Positions 18,910 through 27,177 of a stretch of DNA of 64,000 nucleotides are shown one piece after another. How positions within the stretch are numbered: the stretch's first letter is position 1; every line of letters starts with the position of its first letter. The translations under genes were made by a program, and so were the position numbers. Source of the DNA: Bilifractor porci (lineage in GTDB: Bacteria; Bacillota; Clostridia; Lachnospirales; Lachnospiraceae); NCBI RefSeq assembly GCF_009696005.1, contig NZ_VUMV01000002.1:310001-374000 (forward strand), in the 5' to 3' direction. The notes under the pieces were generated by a model. That model made no database searches. It worked only from the letters and a program-made list of their open reading frames with translations, and was not told where the DNA came from.

Positions 18910-19524
18910 TTAATATTTCTGTCTATTTTCGACAACTTTTCCAATAATGTGTACAGGCACGGTTGTGATTTGCTCGTTGGTGAATTCCATAGGTTTATAA
19001 GCCGGGTTGAAGCTGATCAGGCTAATTCCGCTTTCGTACTTCATAAGCCGTTTGCATGTAGCAGAGTCTCCGTTGATTGTGGCAATAACCACATCGCCAG
19101 ATTCAGCATCATCCTGTTTCCTTACAATCACGGTGTCACCTTCAGAGATTCTTGGAGACATTGAGTCTCCCTTTATCCGGAGTCCGAAAAAATCCCCAGC
19201 CTTAGCCATTGCGTCTGGTATTTCTTCCCAATCCACAACGTCGGTAATCATCTCTATGGGTATACCGGCTGCAACGTTACCCAGGACAGGTATTCTAATT
19301 CCCTTGTTTGAGTTTCCATTGGGTATTGGTGTCTCCGTTCTTCCGATGAGATAATCAATCGACACTCCAAAATAATCAGCTACTTTTTCTAATTTGTTTG
19401 TTCCAGGGGCAGATGTCCTCCATCTGCTTATTGTACCGTTCCCCATGTTTAATTCTTCCTCTAACCGAGGCAAACTGAGTCCCCTCTGATTTGCGAGGAG
19501 ACGAATCCTATCTACTAGCGTCAA
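18910..19524 (-). CDS. CI/LexA-type prophage repressor with S24 autopeptidase domain
   Basis: 204 residues from a TTG start at 19524 with GGAAGGGAG 8 nt upstream. The N-terminal HTH (about 4-60) contains LSLPRLEEELNMGNGTISRW. The C-terminal LexA-like domain has a probable cleavage site in GNVAAGIPI, the catalytic Ser in IKGDSMSP and the Lys in TCKRLM. Family knowledge: RecA-stimulated self-cleavage during DNA damage releases the lytic promoters. Candidate operators (TTCATG half sites) lie in the upstream gap. Confidence 0.92.
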   Translation of the reverse strand: MTLVDRIRLLANQRGLSLPRLEEELNMGNGTISRWRTSAPGTNKLEKVADYFGVSIDYLIGRTETPIPNGNSNKGIRIPVLGNVAAGIPIEMITDVVDWEEIPDAMAKAGDFFGLRIKGDSMSPRISEGDTVIVRKQDDAESGDVVIATINGDSATCKRLMKYESGISLISFNPAYKPMEFTNEQITTVPVHIIGKVVENRQKY

Positions 19525-19554
19525 TTTGTGTACTCCCTTCCGTCTTAAAAATGA

Positions 19555-19630
19555 CATGAAAAAATTCATGCAAAACTATTGACAGCTAGAAAATATTCAT
19601 GTAATATAAGCATGTACAGACGAGTACATG
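19555..19630. promoter_or_regulatory. Repressor operator cluster
   Basis: Two inverted repeats are visible: CATGAA-4-TTCATG at 19555-19570 and CATGTAC-6-GTACATG at 19611-19630. A further TTCATG lies at 19596-19601, inside the rightward promoter. Another TTCATG sits at 19717-19722 inside the leftward promoter. Their placement over both promoters fits CI/Cro-type operators. Confidence 0.65.
19579..19607 (+). promoter_or_regulatory. Early rightward promoter (PR-like)
   Basis: TTGACA at 19579-19584, a 17-nt spacer, TAATAT at 19602-19607. A TTCATG operator half site falls between the two boxes. It would drive the Cro-like gene and the early operon. Confidence 0.72.
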
Positions 19631-19703
19631 AAAATAATCTATTGGTCACTTGGCGGTGGAATCAATAGGGTATATGAATATTTTCAGCTATTTTTATGCC
19701 CTT

Positions 19704-19732
19704 ATAATAGAATATTTTCATGCAATAGTCAA
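19704..19732 (-). promoter_or_regulatory. Leftward promoter for the repressor genes
   Basis: On the minus strand, TTGACT (19727-19732), a 17-nt spacer, TATTAT (19704-19709). It faces the rightward promoter about 100 nt away, so the two transcripts overlap head-on. Confidence 0.6.
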
Positions 19733-19771
19733 TATACAAATGAACATTTTCTAGGAAAGGGGGTGAAGTTT

Positions 19772-19969
19772 TTGCTAGAAAAAATAAAAGCCCTTTGCGA
19801 GTCGAAGGGAGTAACCGTTTACAGGCTAGAGAAAGACCTTGGTTTTTCTTCAGGGAGCGTTTCTAAATGGGACACCAATTCTCCCAGTGTAGAAAAAGCG
19901 AAAGCCGTTGCCGATTATTTTGGCGTATCTGTCGAATCACTTTTAAAACAGAAGAATGAGAGAAACTAA
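19772..19969 (+). CDS. Small Cro-like helix-turn-helix protein
   Basis: 65 residues from a TTG at 19772 preceded by AAAGGGGG; a GTG at 19763 is an alternative. It is one HTH domain (KALCESKGVTVYRLEKDLG, then SGSVSKWDTNSPS) ending in a FGVSVESLL helix. It is the first gene of the rightward operon, so a Cro-like role antagonising the S24 repressor is inferred. The next ATG overlaps its stop by 1 nt. Confidence 0.8.
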   Translation: MLEKIKALCESKGVTVYRLEKDLGFSSGSVSKWDTNSPSVEKAKAVADYFGVSVESLLKQKNERN

Positions 19970-20193
19970 TGTACACATATGAAAACAGAAAGCAACTGTC
20001 TGATCGTTTCTCCATCAGTCTGTCAACTGTGGATGACCGGTTGAGAAAGATACGGAAACTCGTACCTGACAGATACCCGAAAGCGTCATTCATTGACAAC
20101 GGGGGTATCCACAGAGTACGGAGTGACGTATTTGAAGATTACATGTTGAACGGAGAAAAGATCAAGGCAGGAATAGCGGAGGATTTCAAATGA
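19969..20193 (+). CDS. Small DNA-binding protein, excisionase/HTH-like
   Basis: 74 residues with a winged-helix-like N-terminus (KQLSDRFSISLSTVDDRLRKIRKLVP) resembling small excisionase or MerR-type DNA-binding domains. It sits second in the early operon, overlapping its neighbours by 1 and 4 nt. The specific role (excision or early regulation) is inferred from position only. Confidence 0.6.
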   Translation: MYTYENRKQLSDRFSISLSTVDDRLRKIRKLVPDRYPKASFIDNGGIHRVRSDVFEDYMLNGEKIKAGIAEDFK

Positions 20194-20378
20194 ATGAGAC
20201 ATTGAGTGAATGTATTTTAAAATCTCGTTCTGCACTCATCAGCGTTTTAGGCTGGTACGATTCAGACCCGGACAGGGCAGAAGCATATGTGCCGGCAATT
20301 GCTGAAATTGCATTGGGATACCTCAACAAAGCTGAAAAGCTGTTAGAGGAAGAAGGTGATGCAAATTGTCAGAGGTAA
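20190..20378 (+). CDS. Hypothetical early protein
   Basis: 62 residues, predicted largely helical, no recognised domain. It overlaps the preceding stop by 4 nt (ATGA) and the following helicase gene by 13 nt. Coupled translation in the early operon supports it as a real gene. Confidence 0.6.
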   Translation: MNETLSECILKSRSALISVLGWYDSDPDRAEAYVPAIAEIALGYLNKAEKLLEEEGDANCQR

Positions 20379-21651
20379 AGTTATTCCCATTTCAGGAAGA
20401 TGTTCTGAACATGACGAAAGGTTATAACCGGGTAGCTTATTACCTTGACATGTAACGGGACTCGGTAAAACCTTCGTAGGCTCTGAGAAGATGAATCAAC
20501 TCGGAGAAAAGACGAATCTGATTGTTTGCCAGAAATCCAAAATATCTGACTGGATGGAACACCTTCAGAAATTCTATTCCGGTCATGTGTACGATCTGAC
20601 AAACAAGAAACAGTTCGGCAGCTTCTTGAATGACAGCTCAACGGAAACACGATTTGGAATCATAAATTATGAATTGGCTTTTCGTAGACCGGAGCTGTTG
20701 AATCTCAGAGATTACACTCTCATGTTGGATGAATCACAGCTTATTTCTAACGAGAAAGCGAAGCGGTCAAAATTCATTTTGAAGCTGCGTCCGAAGAATG
20801 TGATCCTGCTGTCTGGTTCTCCTACATCTGGAAAGTATGAAAAACTTTGGAGCCAGTGCAAGTTACTCGGATGGGACATCAGTCGTCAGGTTTTCTGGAA
20901 CAGCTACATTGTTACCAAAAAAGTAGACTATGGAATCGGATTTCCAATAACCGTAGTGACTGGATATAAGAATGTAGACCATCTGAAAGAGAAGCTGCAT
21001 GAACACGGAGCAGTGTTTCTGAAGACGGACGAAGTTCTTACTCTTCCAGAGCAGGTAGAGCAGACAATCAGAATCAGACCGTCGCCGGAATATAAGAAGT
21101 TCCGCAAGACATCATACCTGAAGATGAAAGACGGAACAGAGCTTGTAGGAGATAACACTCTCACAAAGATTCTGTATTCACGAAAACTATGCGGAGAGTA
21201 CAGCAAAGACAAGTTGGAAGCGTTTCGTGATCTTGTGGCGTCAACTGAAGATCACCTGGTTGTGTTCTACTGCTTTACATCGGAGTTAAGAGCGCTTGAA
21301 GGAATAGCGGATGTGGAAAACCGCAAGTGTGGAGTTGTGAACGGTCAGAGAAAAGACAAGGCAGAAGACATTGACATTCTGTTCGTCCAGTATCAGGCCG
21401 GGGCTTATGGCTTAAACCTACAGGGATTCAGCAATCGTATCATTTACTTCTCATTGCCACTGGGCAAAGGCAGTTGCGATATGTGGGAGCAGAGCAAGAA
21501 GCGTATTCATCGGATAGGTCAGAATCAGACATGTTTCTACTATTACTTGTTGGTACAGAACAGTATAGAAACATGGAATATGAAAGCGCTGAAGGAAGGG
21601 AAGGAACTTACAGACAAGCTGTTTGAAAGGATGAACAATGAAGGGGTATAA
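20366..21651 (+). pseudogene. SNF2/DEAD-like helicase, disrupted in Walker A
   Basis: The frame starts at TTG 20366 (AGGTG 7 nt upstream) and reads LFPFQEDVLNMTKGYNRVAYYLDM before an in-frame TAA at 20453. The protein resumes in another frame at GGA 20458 as GLGKTFVGSEKM and continues to 21651. Five nucleotides (TAACG, 20453-20457) appear extra relative to the expected DMGLGKT Walker A. The rest looks intact, including MLDESQ (Walker B-like) and KRIHRIGQNQ (motif VI of SNF2-type enzymes). Translation from ATG 20491 would lack Walker A. Probably inactivated, unless the lesion is a sequence error. Confidence 0.88.
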
Positions 21652-22543
21652 GGTTTTTCATAAGGACTGGACTTGTAGAGGCAAGCATTACACTTGTCCC
21701 GGATATTTTGAGGAAGATGTAAAACCGAAAATATGTAATGCCGGAATGCACTTCTGTGAAAGAGCGTTGGATTGCTTTAATTATTGTTGCTTCAACACTG
21801 ATAATCATGTTGCAGAAGTAGAAGCTGTCGGAGAAATAGATACAGACGGTGAAAAATATTGTACAAACAAGCTAAAAATCATTCGCGAAATTCCGTGGAA
21901 TGAAGTTCTAAAACTTGTAAATGTCGGTAAGGATTGTACGGGAAGAGGCAACACAGGTAACTATAATGCCGGTCACTACAACACTGGAGAAGCTAATACT
22001 GGTAACTGTAATACAGGCTCAAACAATGCCGGTGAGCATAATGCCGGTTACTACAACACTGGAGAAGCTAATACTGGTGACTGTAATGCTGGTGATCGGA
22101 ATGCAGGTAACCGTAATGCCGGTGATTTTAATACTGGTGATTGGAATATTGGTAGCCGTAATACCGGTGATTGGAATTTTACCAATCTGAGCACAGGGTG
22201 TTTTTGTACGGAAGAGCAGCATATCAAGATATTCGACAAAGAAACCAACTGGACAATCAATGATTGGCGCAGATCAAACGGCTATCGGGTGATGTTATAT
22301 TGTCCGCAAAAGACAAAAGTTGTCGAGTGGATAGAAGAAGGGAGGATGTCCGAGAAAGAAAAAGAAGATAATCCCACATACAAAACAACAGGCGGCTATC
22401 TGAGAGTGACAGAAGAGTATCCAGACCGTCAGGCATGGTGGGACAGTCTGGATGAAGATAGTAAAAATTGTGTTTACGATCTTCCGAACTTTGATGCAGA
22501 GAAATTTTACAAATGCACAGGAATTAGAGTCGATGGAAAATAA
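21638..22543 (+). CDS. DUF7666-like protein with 15 NxGxx pentapeptide repeats
   Basis: 301 residues. The N-terminus (MKGYKVFHKDWTCRG...CPGYFEE...GMHFCERALDCF) resembles the DUF7666 type seen in phage proteins. Residues 105-179 are 15 tandem units of N-T/A-G-x-x, the pattern of mycobacterial MPTR proteins rather than the A(D/N)LxN type. A distinct C-terminal domain follows (about 190-301). It overlaps the helicase by 14 nt. Function unknown; pentapeptide folds often mimic DNA or bind proteins, but nothing shows that here. Confidence 0.78.
   Translation: MKGYKVFHKDWTCRGKHYTCPGYFEEDVKPKICNAGMHFCERALDCFNYCCFNTDNHVAEVEAVGEIDTDGEKYCTNKLKIIREIPWNEVLKLVNVGKDCTGRGNTGNYNAGHYNTGEANTGNCNTGSNNAGEHNAGYYNTGEANTGDCNAGDRNAGNRNAGDFNTGDWNIGSRNTGDWNFTNLSTGCFCTEEQHIKIFDKETNWTINDWRRSNGYRVMLYCPQKTKVVEWIEEGRMSEKEKEDNPTYKTTGGYLRVTEEYPDRQAWWDSLDEDSKNCVYDLPNFDAEKFYKCTGIRVDGK
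21950..22174 (+). repeat. Fifteen 15-bp tandem coding repeats (NxGxx)
   Basis: Each unit encodes Asn-Thr/Ala-Gly plus two variable residues. Units 3-4 and 8-9 are almost identical at DNA level over about 36 nt, spaced 75 nt apart, which suggests a recent five-unit duplication inside the array. Confidence 0.9.
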
Positions 22544-22730
22544 ACAGAAAATATTAACGAGGTTGTGTGAGGTCTTGCGACAGACGGATGATATGTCAGA
22601 TTTACTTAGTTTTACATATCTTCCGCATGAAGACGAGGTTATCGCAAGATTTGAGAACCGCAGGAAGATGATTAAAGTTACCGCATTAAGCGGTGTATCA
22701 ATGGTGAGAGAAATTATTAATAAATTATGA
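22533..22730 (+). CDS. Hypothetical protein
   Basis: 65 residues from the ATG at 22533, inside the end of the preceding gene. Acidic and basic helices, no recognised domain. It is coupled to the metallopeptidase gene by ATGA. Confidence 0.6.
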   Translation: MENKQKILTRLCEVLRQTDDMSDLLSFTYLPHEDEVIARFENRRKMIKVTALSGVSMVREIINKL

Positions 22731-23005
22731 AAGATCATATCAAAATTCTTGGAATGACCTATAAGGTTGCAGAAGTGGAATGTGTAAACAAAGAAGAAAT
22801 GAGGAAAGGTGAGATTAATTTTCTCACAAATGAAATTCGCATTGACAAAAATATGCCGGACGACCTGAAAGAACAGGCGCTTATCCATGAGGTGCTACAC
22901 GCTATATTTGATCTGCTCGGATATGAAGACCTTTGCACAGACGAAAACAAGGTGCAAGGCATTGCGACCGCCTTACACCAAGTGCTTAAAGAAAACGCCC
23001 GATAG
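22727..23005 (+). CDS. Small zinc metallopeptidase-like protein (ImmA/IrrE or SprT-like HExxH)
   Basis: 92 residues with HEVLHAIFDLLGYED at 54-68, giving the HExxH zinc site and a downstream Asp/Glu. This minimal form is common in Firmicute prophages. ImmA-type proteases cleave CI-like repressors, but this copy lies far from the repressor and lacks the usual long C-terminus, so that role is uncertain. Confidence 0.72.
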   Translation: MKDHIKILGMTYKVAEVECVNKEEMRKGEINFLTNEIRIDKNMPDDLKEQALIHEVLHAIFDLLGYEDLCTDENKVQGIATALHQVLKENAR

Positions 23006-23016
23006 GAGGATATGAT

Positions 23017-23346
23017 ATGGGGATTCAATGGGAATTGAGTCAGAGGACAACAACTAATTTGTATGACGCAAGTGTATACCTTACTGATGGTGGTAAGAGA
23101 ACCGATATATCTATTAAAAAAGAAATATGGAAATTGATGGAACGTCCGGACAGGGTGTCTTGTGGCGTGGACAAAGATGCAGGAAGGATTTACTTCCGTG
23201 AGGATAAGCAGGGATATTCCGTGACGAAGAGCGGATCAAAGATGCGGGTTTATTTTCATATGGCTGCACCACATAAAGATTTTGTGGGTGACTATGATGT
23301 ACATTTCGATCCTGTACAAAAGATGTTTTACATCAGTAAACGATGA
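23017..23346 (+). CDS. Hypothetical phage protein
   Basis: 109 residues behind an AGGAGG-type site. Beta-strand-rich, with an internal repeat-like pair (GRIYFREDKQGYSVTKSGSKMRVYF). No recognised family. Its stop overlaps the next start. Confidence 0.6.
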   Translation: MGIQWELSQRTTTNLYDASVYLTDGGKRTDISIKKEIWKLMERPDRVSCGVDKDAGRIYFREDKQGYSVTKSGSKMRVYFHMAAPHKDFVGDYDVHFDPVQKMFYISKR

Positions 23347-23546
23347 ACGACGATGGATACCATAACCTGTGTAACGCCGTGATTATACAGGCAATAAAAG
23401 ATCACCGCAGTGCTGTAAGGAAAAATAATAAGGATGAGGTTGAAAGAATAGAAAGATTTTTCAGAAGCAGATATTTTTCTTTTTATTCTGACCTTGACGG
23501 GGAAGATGTTTTGAGGAGGCTGAAAAAGTATGAAGATAATTCTTAA
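23343..23546 (+). CDS. Hypothetical phage protein
   Basis: 67 residues, charged and helical (NNKDEVERIERFFRSRYFSF). It is translationally coupled to both neighbours. No domain recognised. Confidence 0.58.
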   Translation: MNDDGYHNLCNAVIIQAIKDHRSAVRKNNKDEVERIERFFRSRYFSFYSDLDGEDVLRRLKKYEDNS

Positions 23547-23727
23547 TGTGCTACTAAGGTCAGCCGCATTTGTGATGTTAAGTACGGCGATGTTTATACA
23601 GCATCCGATGGACAGTGCGTCTGTATTATGCACGGTAATCAGTTTGAGTGGTTTGGGGGTGTTATCGTTGTGTGCCGTAGCAGATTTAACAGGTAAGAAA
23701 AGGAATGGCAGCAGAGAAGAACTTTGA
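23530..23727 (+). CDS. Small membrane protein
   Basis: 65 residues with two hydrophobic segments (about 5-24 and 32-52) joined by a short loop and a basic tail. It overlaps both neighbours by 17-23 nt. Role unknown. Confidence 0.55.
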   Translation: MKIILNVLLRSAAFVMLSTAMFIQHPMDSASVLCTVISLSGLGVLSLCAVADLTGKKRNGSREEL

Positions 23728-23995
23728 AAACCGTGTAAAGGCTTATCTGAAAAGTAAAGGTGTCTGGTACATCAAATACTGGGGTGGTGCGAGGTTCACC
23801 AAATCAGGCATACCGGATTTACTTGCCTGCGTGAATGGCAAGTTCGTTGCAATCGAATTGAAAGCACCGAATGGCAAGCCGTCAGAGCTACAGCTTTACA
23901 CGATAGAACAGATCAAGAAAGCAGGGGGAAAGGCGTTCGTGCTTTACCCGAAAGACTTCAATAAGTTTAAGGAATGGATGGAACATGAAATGTGA
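23705..23995 (+). CDS. VRR-NUC domain nuclease
   Basis: 96 residues, a single VRR-NUC (PD-(D/E)XK) domain: SGIPDLLACVNGKF, then AIELKAPNGKPSELQ, giving the catalytic Asp, Glu-x-Lys and Gln. Phage VRR-NUC proteins are thought to cut branched or damaged DNA in replication and recombination. It lies next to the SNF2-type helicase, metallopeptidase and methyltransferase, a common arrangement in Firmicute phages. Confidence 0.88.
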   Translation: MAAEKNFENRVKAYLKSKGVWYIKYWGGARFTKSGIPDLLACVNGKFVAIELKAPNGKPSELQLYTIEQIKKAGGKAFVLYPKDFNKFKEWMEHEM

Positions 23996-24818
23996 ATTAT
24001 ACAACGACAGCATGCAGAATTGGAAGTGCTATCCAATTCATAAGGCACAGTTGATTATTGCCGATGTACCCTACAACGTGGGTACTAACTTTTACGGAAG
24101 TAACCCTATGTGGTACAAAGGCGGTGACAATAAAAACGGGGAATCAAAATTAGCAGGAAAAGCGGCTTTTGCATCGGATTTTAATTTCAATCTGTATGAA
24201 TATTTTCACTTCTGTTCACAGTTGATGAGAAAAGACGACAAGAAAGCAGTAGCAAGGGGGAGATCGTCAAATAGTCCGTGTATGATTGTATTCTGTTCGT
24301 TTGAGCAGACACAAACACTAATCAATGCTGCGGAGAAACACGGATTTATCCATTATATCCCACTATCATTCATCAAAAACTATTCCCCGCAGGTGTTAAA
24401 AGCCAATATGCGGATTGTGGGAGCAACCGAACACGCATTGTTGTTTTACCGTGACAAGTTGCCAAAGTTCAGGAACGGTTTACAAGTAGATGAGAACGGA
24501 AAGAACATTCGCGGAACTGGACACATGATTTTTGATTGGTTCGTGTGGGAACGTGACCCGAAGGATATTCCCAAAATTCATCCGGCACAAAAGCCGGTAT
24601 CACTTATGAAAAGACTGATAGAAATCTTTACAGACCCTGGAGATGTCGTGATTGATCCGTGTTTCGGTTCCGGTTCAACCGCAAGGGCGTGTCAGGAGTT
24701 GGGGAGAAATTTCTATGGTTTTGAAATAAACAAGACCTTCTATAAGAGGGCAAAAGAGGAAATGTTACTGAAAGGAGAGGAACTTGGAAACGTTGGACAA
24801 CAAAAAATATGTGGTTGA
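23985..24818 (+). CDS. DNA methyltransferase (N6-adenine/N4-cytosine type, beta-like order)
   Basis: 277 residues. The catalytic motif IV DVPYN is at about 27-31 (a variant of DPPY), and the SAM-binding motif I FGSGST comes late (about 227-232), giving the order IV then I. IHPAQKP precedes motif I, as in many site-specific amino-methyltransferases. No partner restriction gene is adjacent, so it is an orphan enzyme probably protecting phage DNA or modifying host sites. The change of the first Pro in motif IV to Val may affect activity. Confidence 0.88.
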   Translation: MKCELYNDSMQNWKCYPIHKAQLIIADVPYNVGTNFYGSNPMWYKGGDNKNGESKLAGKAAFASDFNFNLYEYFHFCSQLMRKDDKKAVARGRSSNSPCMIVFCSFEQTQTLINAAEKHGFIHYIPLSFIKNYSPQVLKANMRIVGATEHALLFYRDKLPKFRNGLQVDENGKNIRGTGHMIFDWFVWERDPKDIPKIHPAQKPVSLMKRLIEIFTDPGDVVIDPCFGSGSTARACQELGRNFYGFEINKTFYKRAKEEMLLKGEELGNVGQQKICG

Positions 24819-25407
24819 CAGGCTGATGTCAACCGGACGGGAAGGGATGTGTGATCTTATCTCTTACATGGACGAGGTCGGATTTTTCGAAGCGCCGTGC
24901 AGTGGTGGGAATCATCTGTGTTGCAAATACGGTCTGGTTCAGCACACAAGAAATGTAATGATGGCCGCAGAGAACATCGGATACGCACTGCTCGGAAAGA
25001 AAGATTATGAAGAAATCAGACCGTCTGTAATCATCGTTTCTGCACTTCATGATCTGGGGAAGTGTGGAGACTTCGGAAAACCGCTCTATGTTCCGAACAT
25101 GATCAAAAACAAGAAGTACAAGAAATCCACGGCAGATACAGAATCAGAGTATATACAGTCTGATGCAAAGCCGTATGAGCGGAATAAAAATTTAACGAAT
25201 GTTCCGCATTCTTTCAAATCAGCCAGTATCGCATGGCGGTTCATCGATCTGACTGAGGACGAAGAGTATGCCATCATGTACCATGACGGTCTGTATGACC
25301 GTGAGACAGGCGGAATGGCGATCATTCCCGGACACGAAACACCATTATACATTATCGTACACACGGCAGATTTGTGGTCTGCGAGAATCACGGAAGGAGA
25401 AAAATGA
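24784..25407 (+). CDS. HD-domain hydrolase
   Basis: 207 residues from a TTG at 24784 with AAAGGAGAGG upstream. The HD signature LHDLGKCGDFG is near residues 88-98, with earlier QHTRNV and later YHDGLYD supplying further metal ligands. It is likely a nucleotide or nucleic-acid phosphohydrolase. HD enzymes in phage replication modules often act on nucleotides, but the substrate is not evident. It overlaps the methyltransferase by 35 nt. Confidence 0.8.
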   Translation: METLDNKKYVVDRLMSTGREGMCDLISYMDEVGFFEAPCSGGNHLCCKYGLVQHTRNVMMAAENIGYALLGKKDYEEIRPSVIIVSALHDLGKCGDFGKPLYVPNMIKNKKYKKSTADTESEYIQSDAKPYERNKNLTNVPHSFKSASIAWRFIDLTEDEEYAIMYHDGLYDRETGGMAIIPGHETPLYIIVHTADLWSARITEGEK

Positions 25408-25592
25408 TGGATTGGAAAGATGTACCAAAGTACGGAAAAGACGGACGGTTTATTACTGAGGATGAATTCAGAGATGCAGTTATCGATGTTGCGTCCGATT
25501 TAGCTGTTAGAGTCAGCCCAAGAGTCGCATTGGAAGCTATAACCTTTGGAGTGTTACTTAATAAGAAACTTTTTGAGAAGGAGGGCAAATAA
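25404..25592 (+). CDS. Hypothetical protein
   Basis: 62 residues from ATG 25404 (or 25407), overlapping the HD gene by ATGA. It is mostly helical, with a hydrophobic C-terminal half. The next gene starts at its stop. No recognised domain. Confidence 0.58.
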   Translation: MMDWKDVPKYGKDGRFITEDEFRDAVIDVASDLAVRVSPRVALEAITFGVLLNKKLFEKEGK

Positions 25593-26608
25593 TGGGAAAA
25601 CTTGTATTTATTATGGGACGGTCGGGAACCGGAAAATCCCACAGCATGAAGAACATTCCTGCCGACAGGCTCGGAGTAATTAACATCGAGGGCAAAGACC
25701 TTCCGTTTGGAAAGACCGCACCTGCATTTAAGGCAGAAACAGTCTGCACGGATGATCCGGAAGACATTGAAGAAACAATGGACAGCATGTCAAAGGATCA
25801 TGACATTATTGTCATTGATGATTTCCAGTACCTTATGGGGCATGAATTTATGCGCAGAGTGTACGAAAAAGGCTTTGATAAGTGGAATGAAATTGCAAAA
25901 CACACGTTTGACACGCTGAGACACATTTCCAGGTTGCCTAGTAATGTGGTTGTTTATGTAATGTGCCATACAGACAAGGATGATGACGGCAATGAGAAGA
26001 TAAAGACCCTAGGAAAGATGCTTGATGACAAGATCGTTCTTGAGGGCATGTCCACCATCGTTCTGAAATCCGAATGCGTGGATGGGAAGTATTATTTCTT
26101 CACACAGAACAGCGGACAGGACACCGTGAAATCACCAGAAGACATGTTCCCATCAAGGGCGATCCCCAATGACCTTCTGTATGTAGATAACAAAATTCGT
26201 AACTATTGGGACATGAACGGGGCAAAATCGGATTCTGAGATTCAGAAAGAGGATCAGGCCAACACTGTGTCAGAAGATTCTGTATCTGCACCAAAAAGAA
26301 CGAGAAGAAGTAGGAGACAAGCGGAAGAAAAAGATGTAGAATCAAAAGTGGACACACAGTCCACAGATGAAATTATGAATATTCCGGATGGTGAAGAAGA
26401 AGAAGTCCCCTTTGAAGAAAAAGATGCATTGTTAAAAGAGGACACCTATTTCAAAACGGCAGACGGAAATTACATTATGAAACACGCCGGGGATATTGCA
26501 CCAGAGAATGCAGAGATCATTACAAAAGAAGAGTTTGTAAAAGGCGGTTCAGAAGTCGCACAGAACACCGAAGAAGCACCAGTAAGACGCAGAAGAAGGA
26601 GAGGATAA
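25592..26608 (+). CDS. Sak4-like RecA-fold ATPase (AAA_24), phage recombinase/loader
   Basis: 338 residues. Walker A GRSGTGKS at 9-16 and Walker B DIIVIDDFQYL near 75. The core ends near residue 215 and is followed by a long acidic tail ending in RRRRRRG. Sak4-type proteins anneal or load single strands in phage recombination, usually next to an SSB-like protein. Here the next gene is a DUF669 protein, which supports this. The C-terminal disordered tail with RRSRR and poly-Arg is unusual and may bind DNA. Confidence 0.85.
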   Translation: MGKLVFIMGRSGTGKSHSMKNIPADRLGVINIEGKDLPFGKTAPAFKAETVCTDDPEDIEETMDSMSKDHDIIVIDDFQYLMGHEFMRRVYEKGFDKWNEIAKHTFDTLRHISRLPSNVVVYVMCHTDKDDDGNEKIKTLGKMLDDKIVLEGMSTIVLKSECVDGKYYFFTQNSGQDTVKSPEDMFPSRAIPNDLLYVDNKIRNYWDMNGAKSDSEIQKEDQANTVSEDSVSAPKRTRRSRRQAEEKDVESKVDTQSTDEIMNIPDGEEEEVPFEEKDALLKEDTYFKTADGNYIMKHAGDIAPENAEIITKEEFVKGGSEVAQNTEEAPVRRRRRRG

Positions 26609-26611
26609 GTC

Positions 26612-27127
26612 ATGGGAGTAGATTTCAGTGCATTTAATAACAGATTCAGCAAGGATGAAATTAAAAAAGCTGAACAGAGATATAAGAAGTTTGAGGAAGA
26701 ACACGGGAACAATTATAAAGAAGTCCCGTCAGGCGTATACGCAGTTGACGTCGACAAGATGGAAGTTGGGAAAAGCTCGTGGGGAGCAGGCCAGATCAAC
26801 ATCACGTTTGTGATTACGGACGGTGATTACAAGGGACAGAAACTTTTCTACAACGGAACGTTCGATGATAATTTTGCACACGGGGAAGAGCAGACAGCAA
26901 GGCTTATCGAGGGTCTGACGGATTGCGGAATATCAAAAGAAACCGCACTGTTGATGCAGGAATCGTCGGACGTAAAGGAGAACATTCTCGATATTTATCA
27001 GGAAATTCATGACAAACTTTCCTACGACCTTGATTATGACGTGAAAACCAGTAAGAAACTTAATCCTAACACCAATAAGCCCTATGTCAATAAATTCTTT
27101 AGTATTGATGCAGTGTATGACAAATGA
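26612..27127 (+). CDS. DUF669 family protein, putative single-strand DNA-binding
   Basis: 171 residues. The segment VPSGVYAVDVDKMEVGKSSWGAGQINITF followed by DGDYKGQKLFYNGTF is characteristic of DUF669 proteins encoded beside phage recombinases. The N-terminal helix is charged. By context it coats single strands for the Sak4-like ATPase and polymerase. Confidence 0.85.
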   Translation: MGVDFSAFNNRFSKDEIKKAEQRYKKFEEEHGNNYKEVPSGVYAVDVDKMEVGKSSWGAGQINITFVITDGDYKGQKLFYNGTFDDNFAHGEEQTARLIEGLTDCGISKETALLMQESSDVKENILDIYQEIHDKLSYDLDYDVKTSKKLNPNTNKPYVNKFFSIDAVYDK

Positions 27128-27144
27128 TTTTTTATGCCAAAATA

Positions 27145-27162
27145 GTTGACTGACAGTCCACA
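27145..27162 (+). promoter_or_regulatory. Shared operator-like motif before the DNA polymerase
   Basis: GTTGACTGACAGTCCACA contains the dyad GACT-N3-AGTC. The same motif with other centre bases lies at 47,162 and 49,203, where it overlaps the -35 of good promoters. No -10 is visible here, so this copy may be a binding site only. Confidence 0.5.
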
Positions 27163-27177
27163 CAGAGAGACAAGAAA

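Noticed and set aside
21950-22174. 15-bp tandem repeats as a non-coding repeat
   Set aside because: The unit length is a multiple of three, lies in one long frame and encodes a consistent NxGxx pattern.
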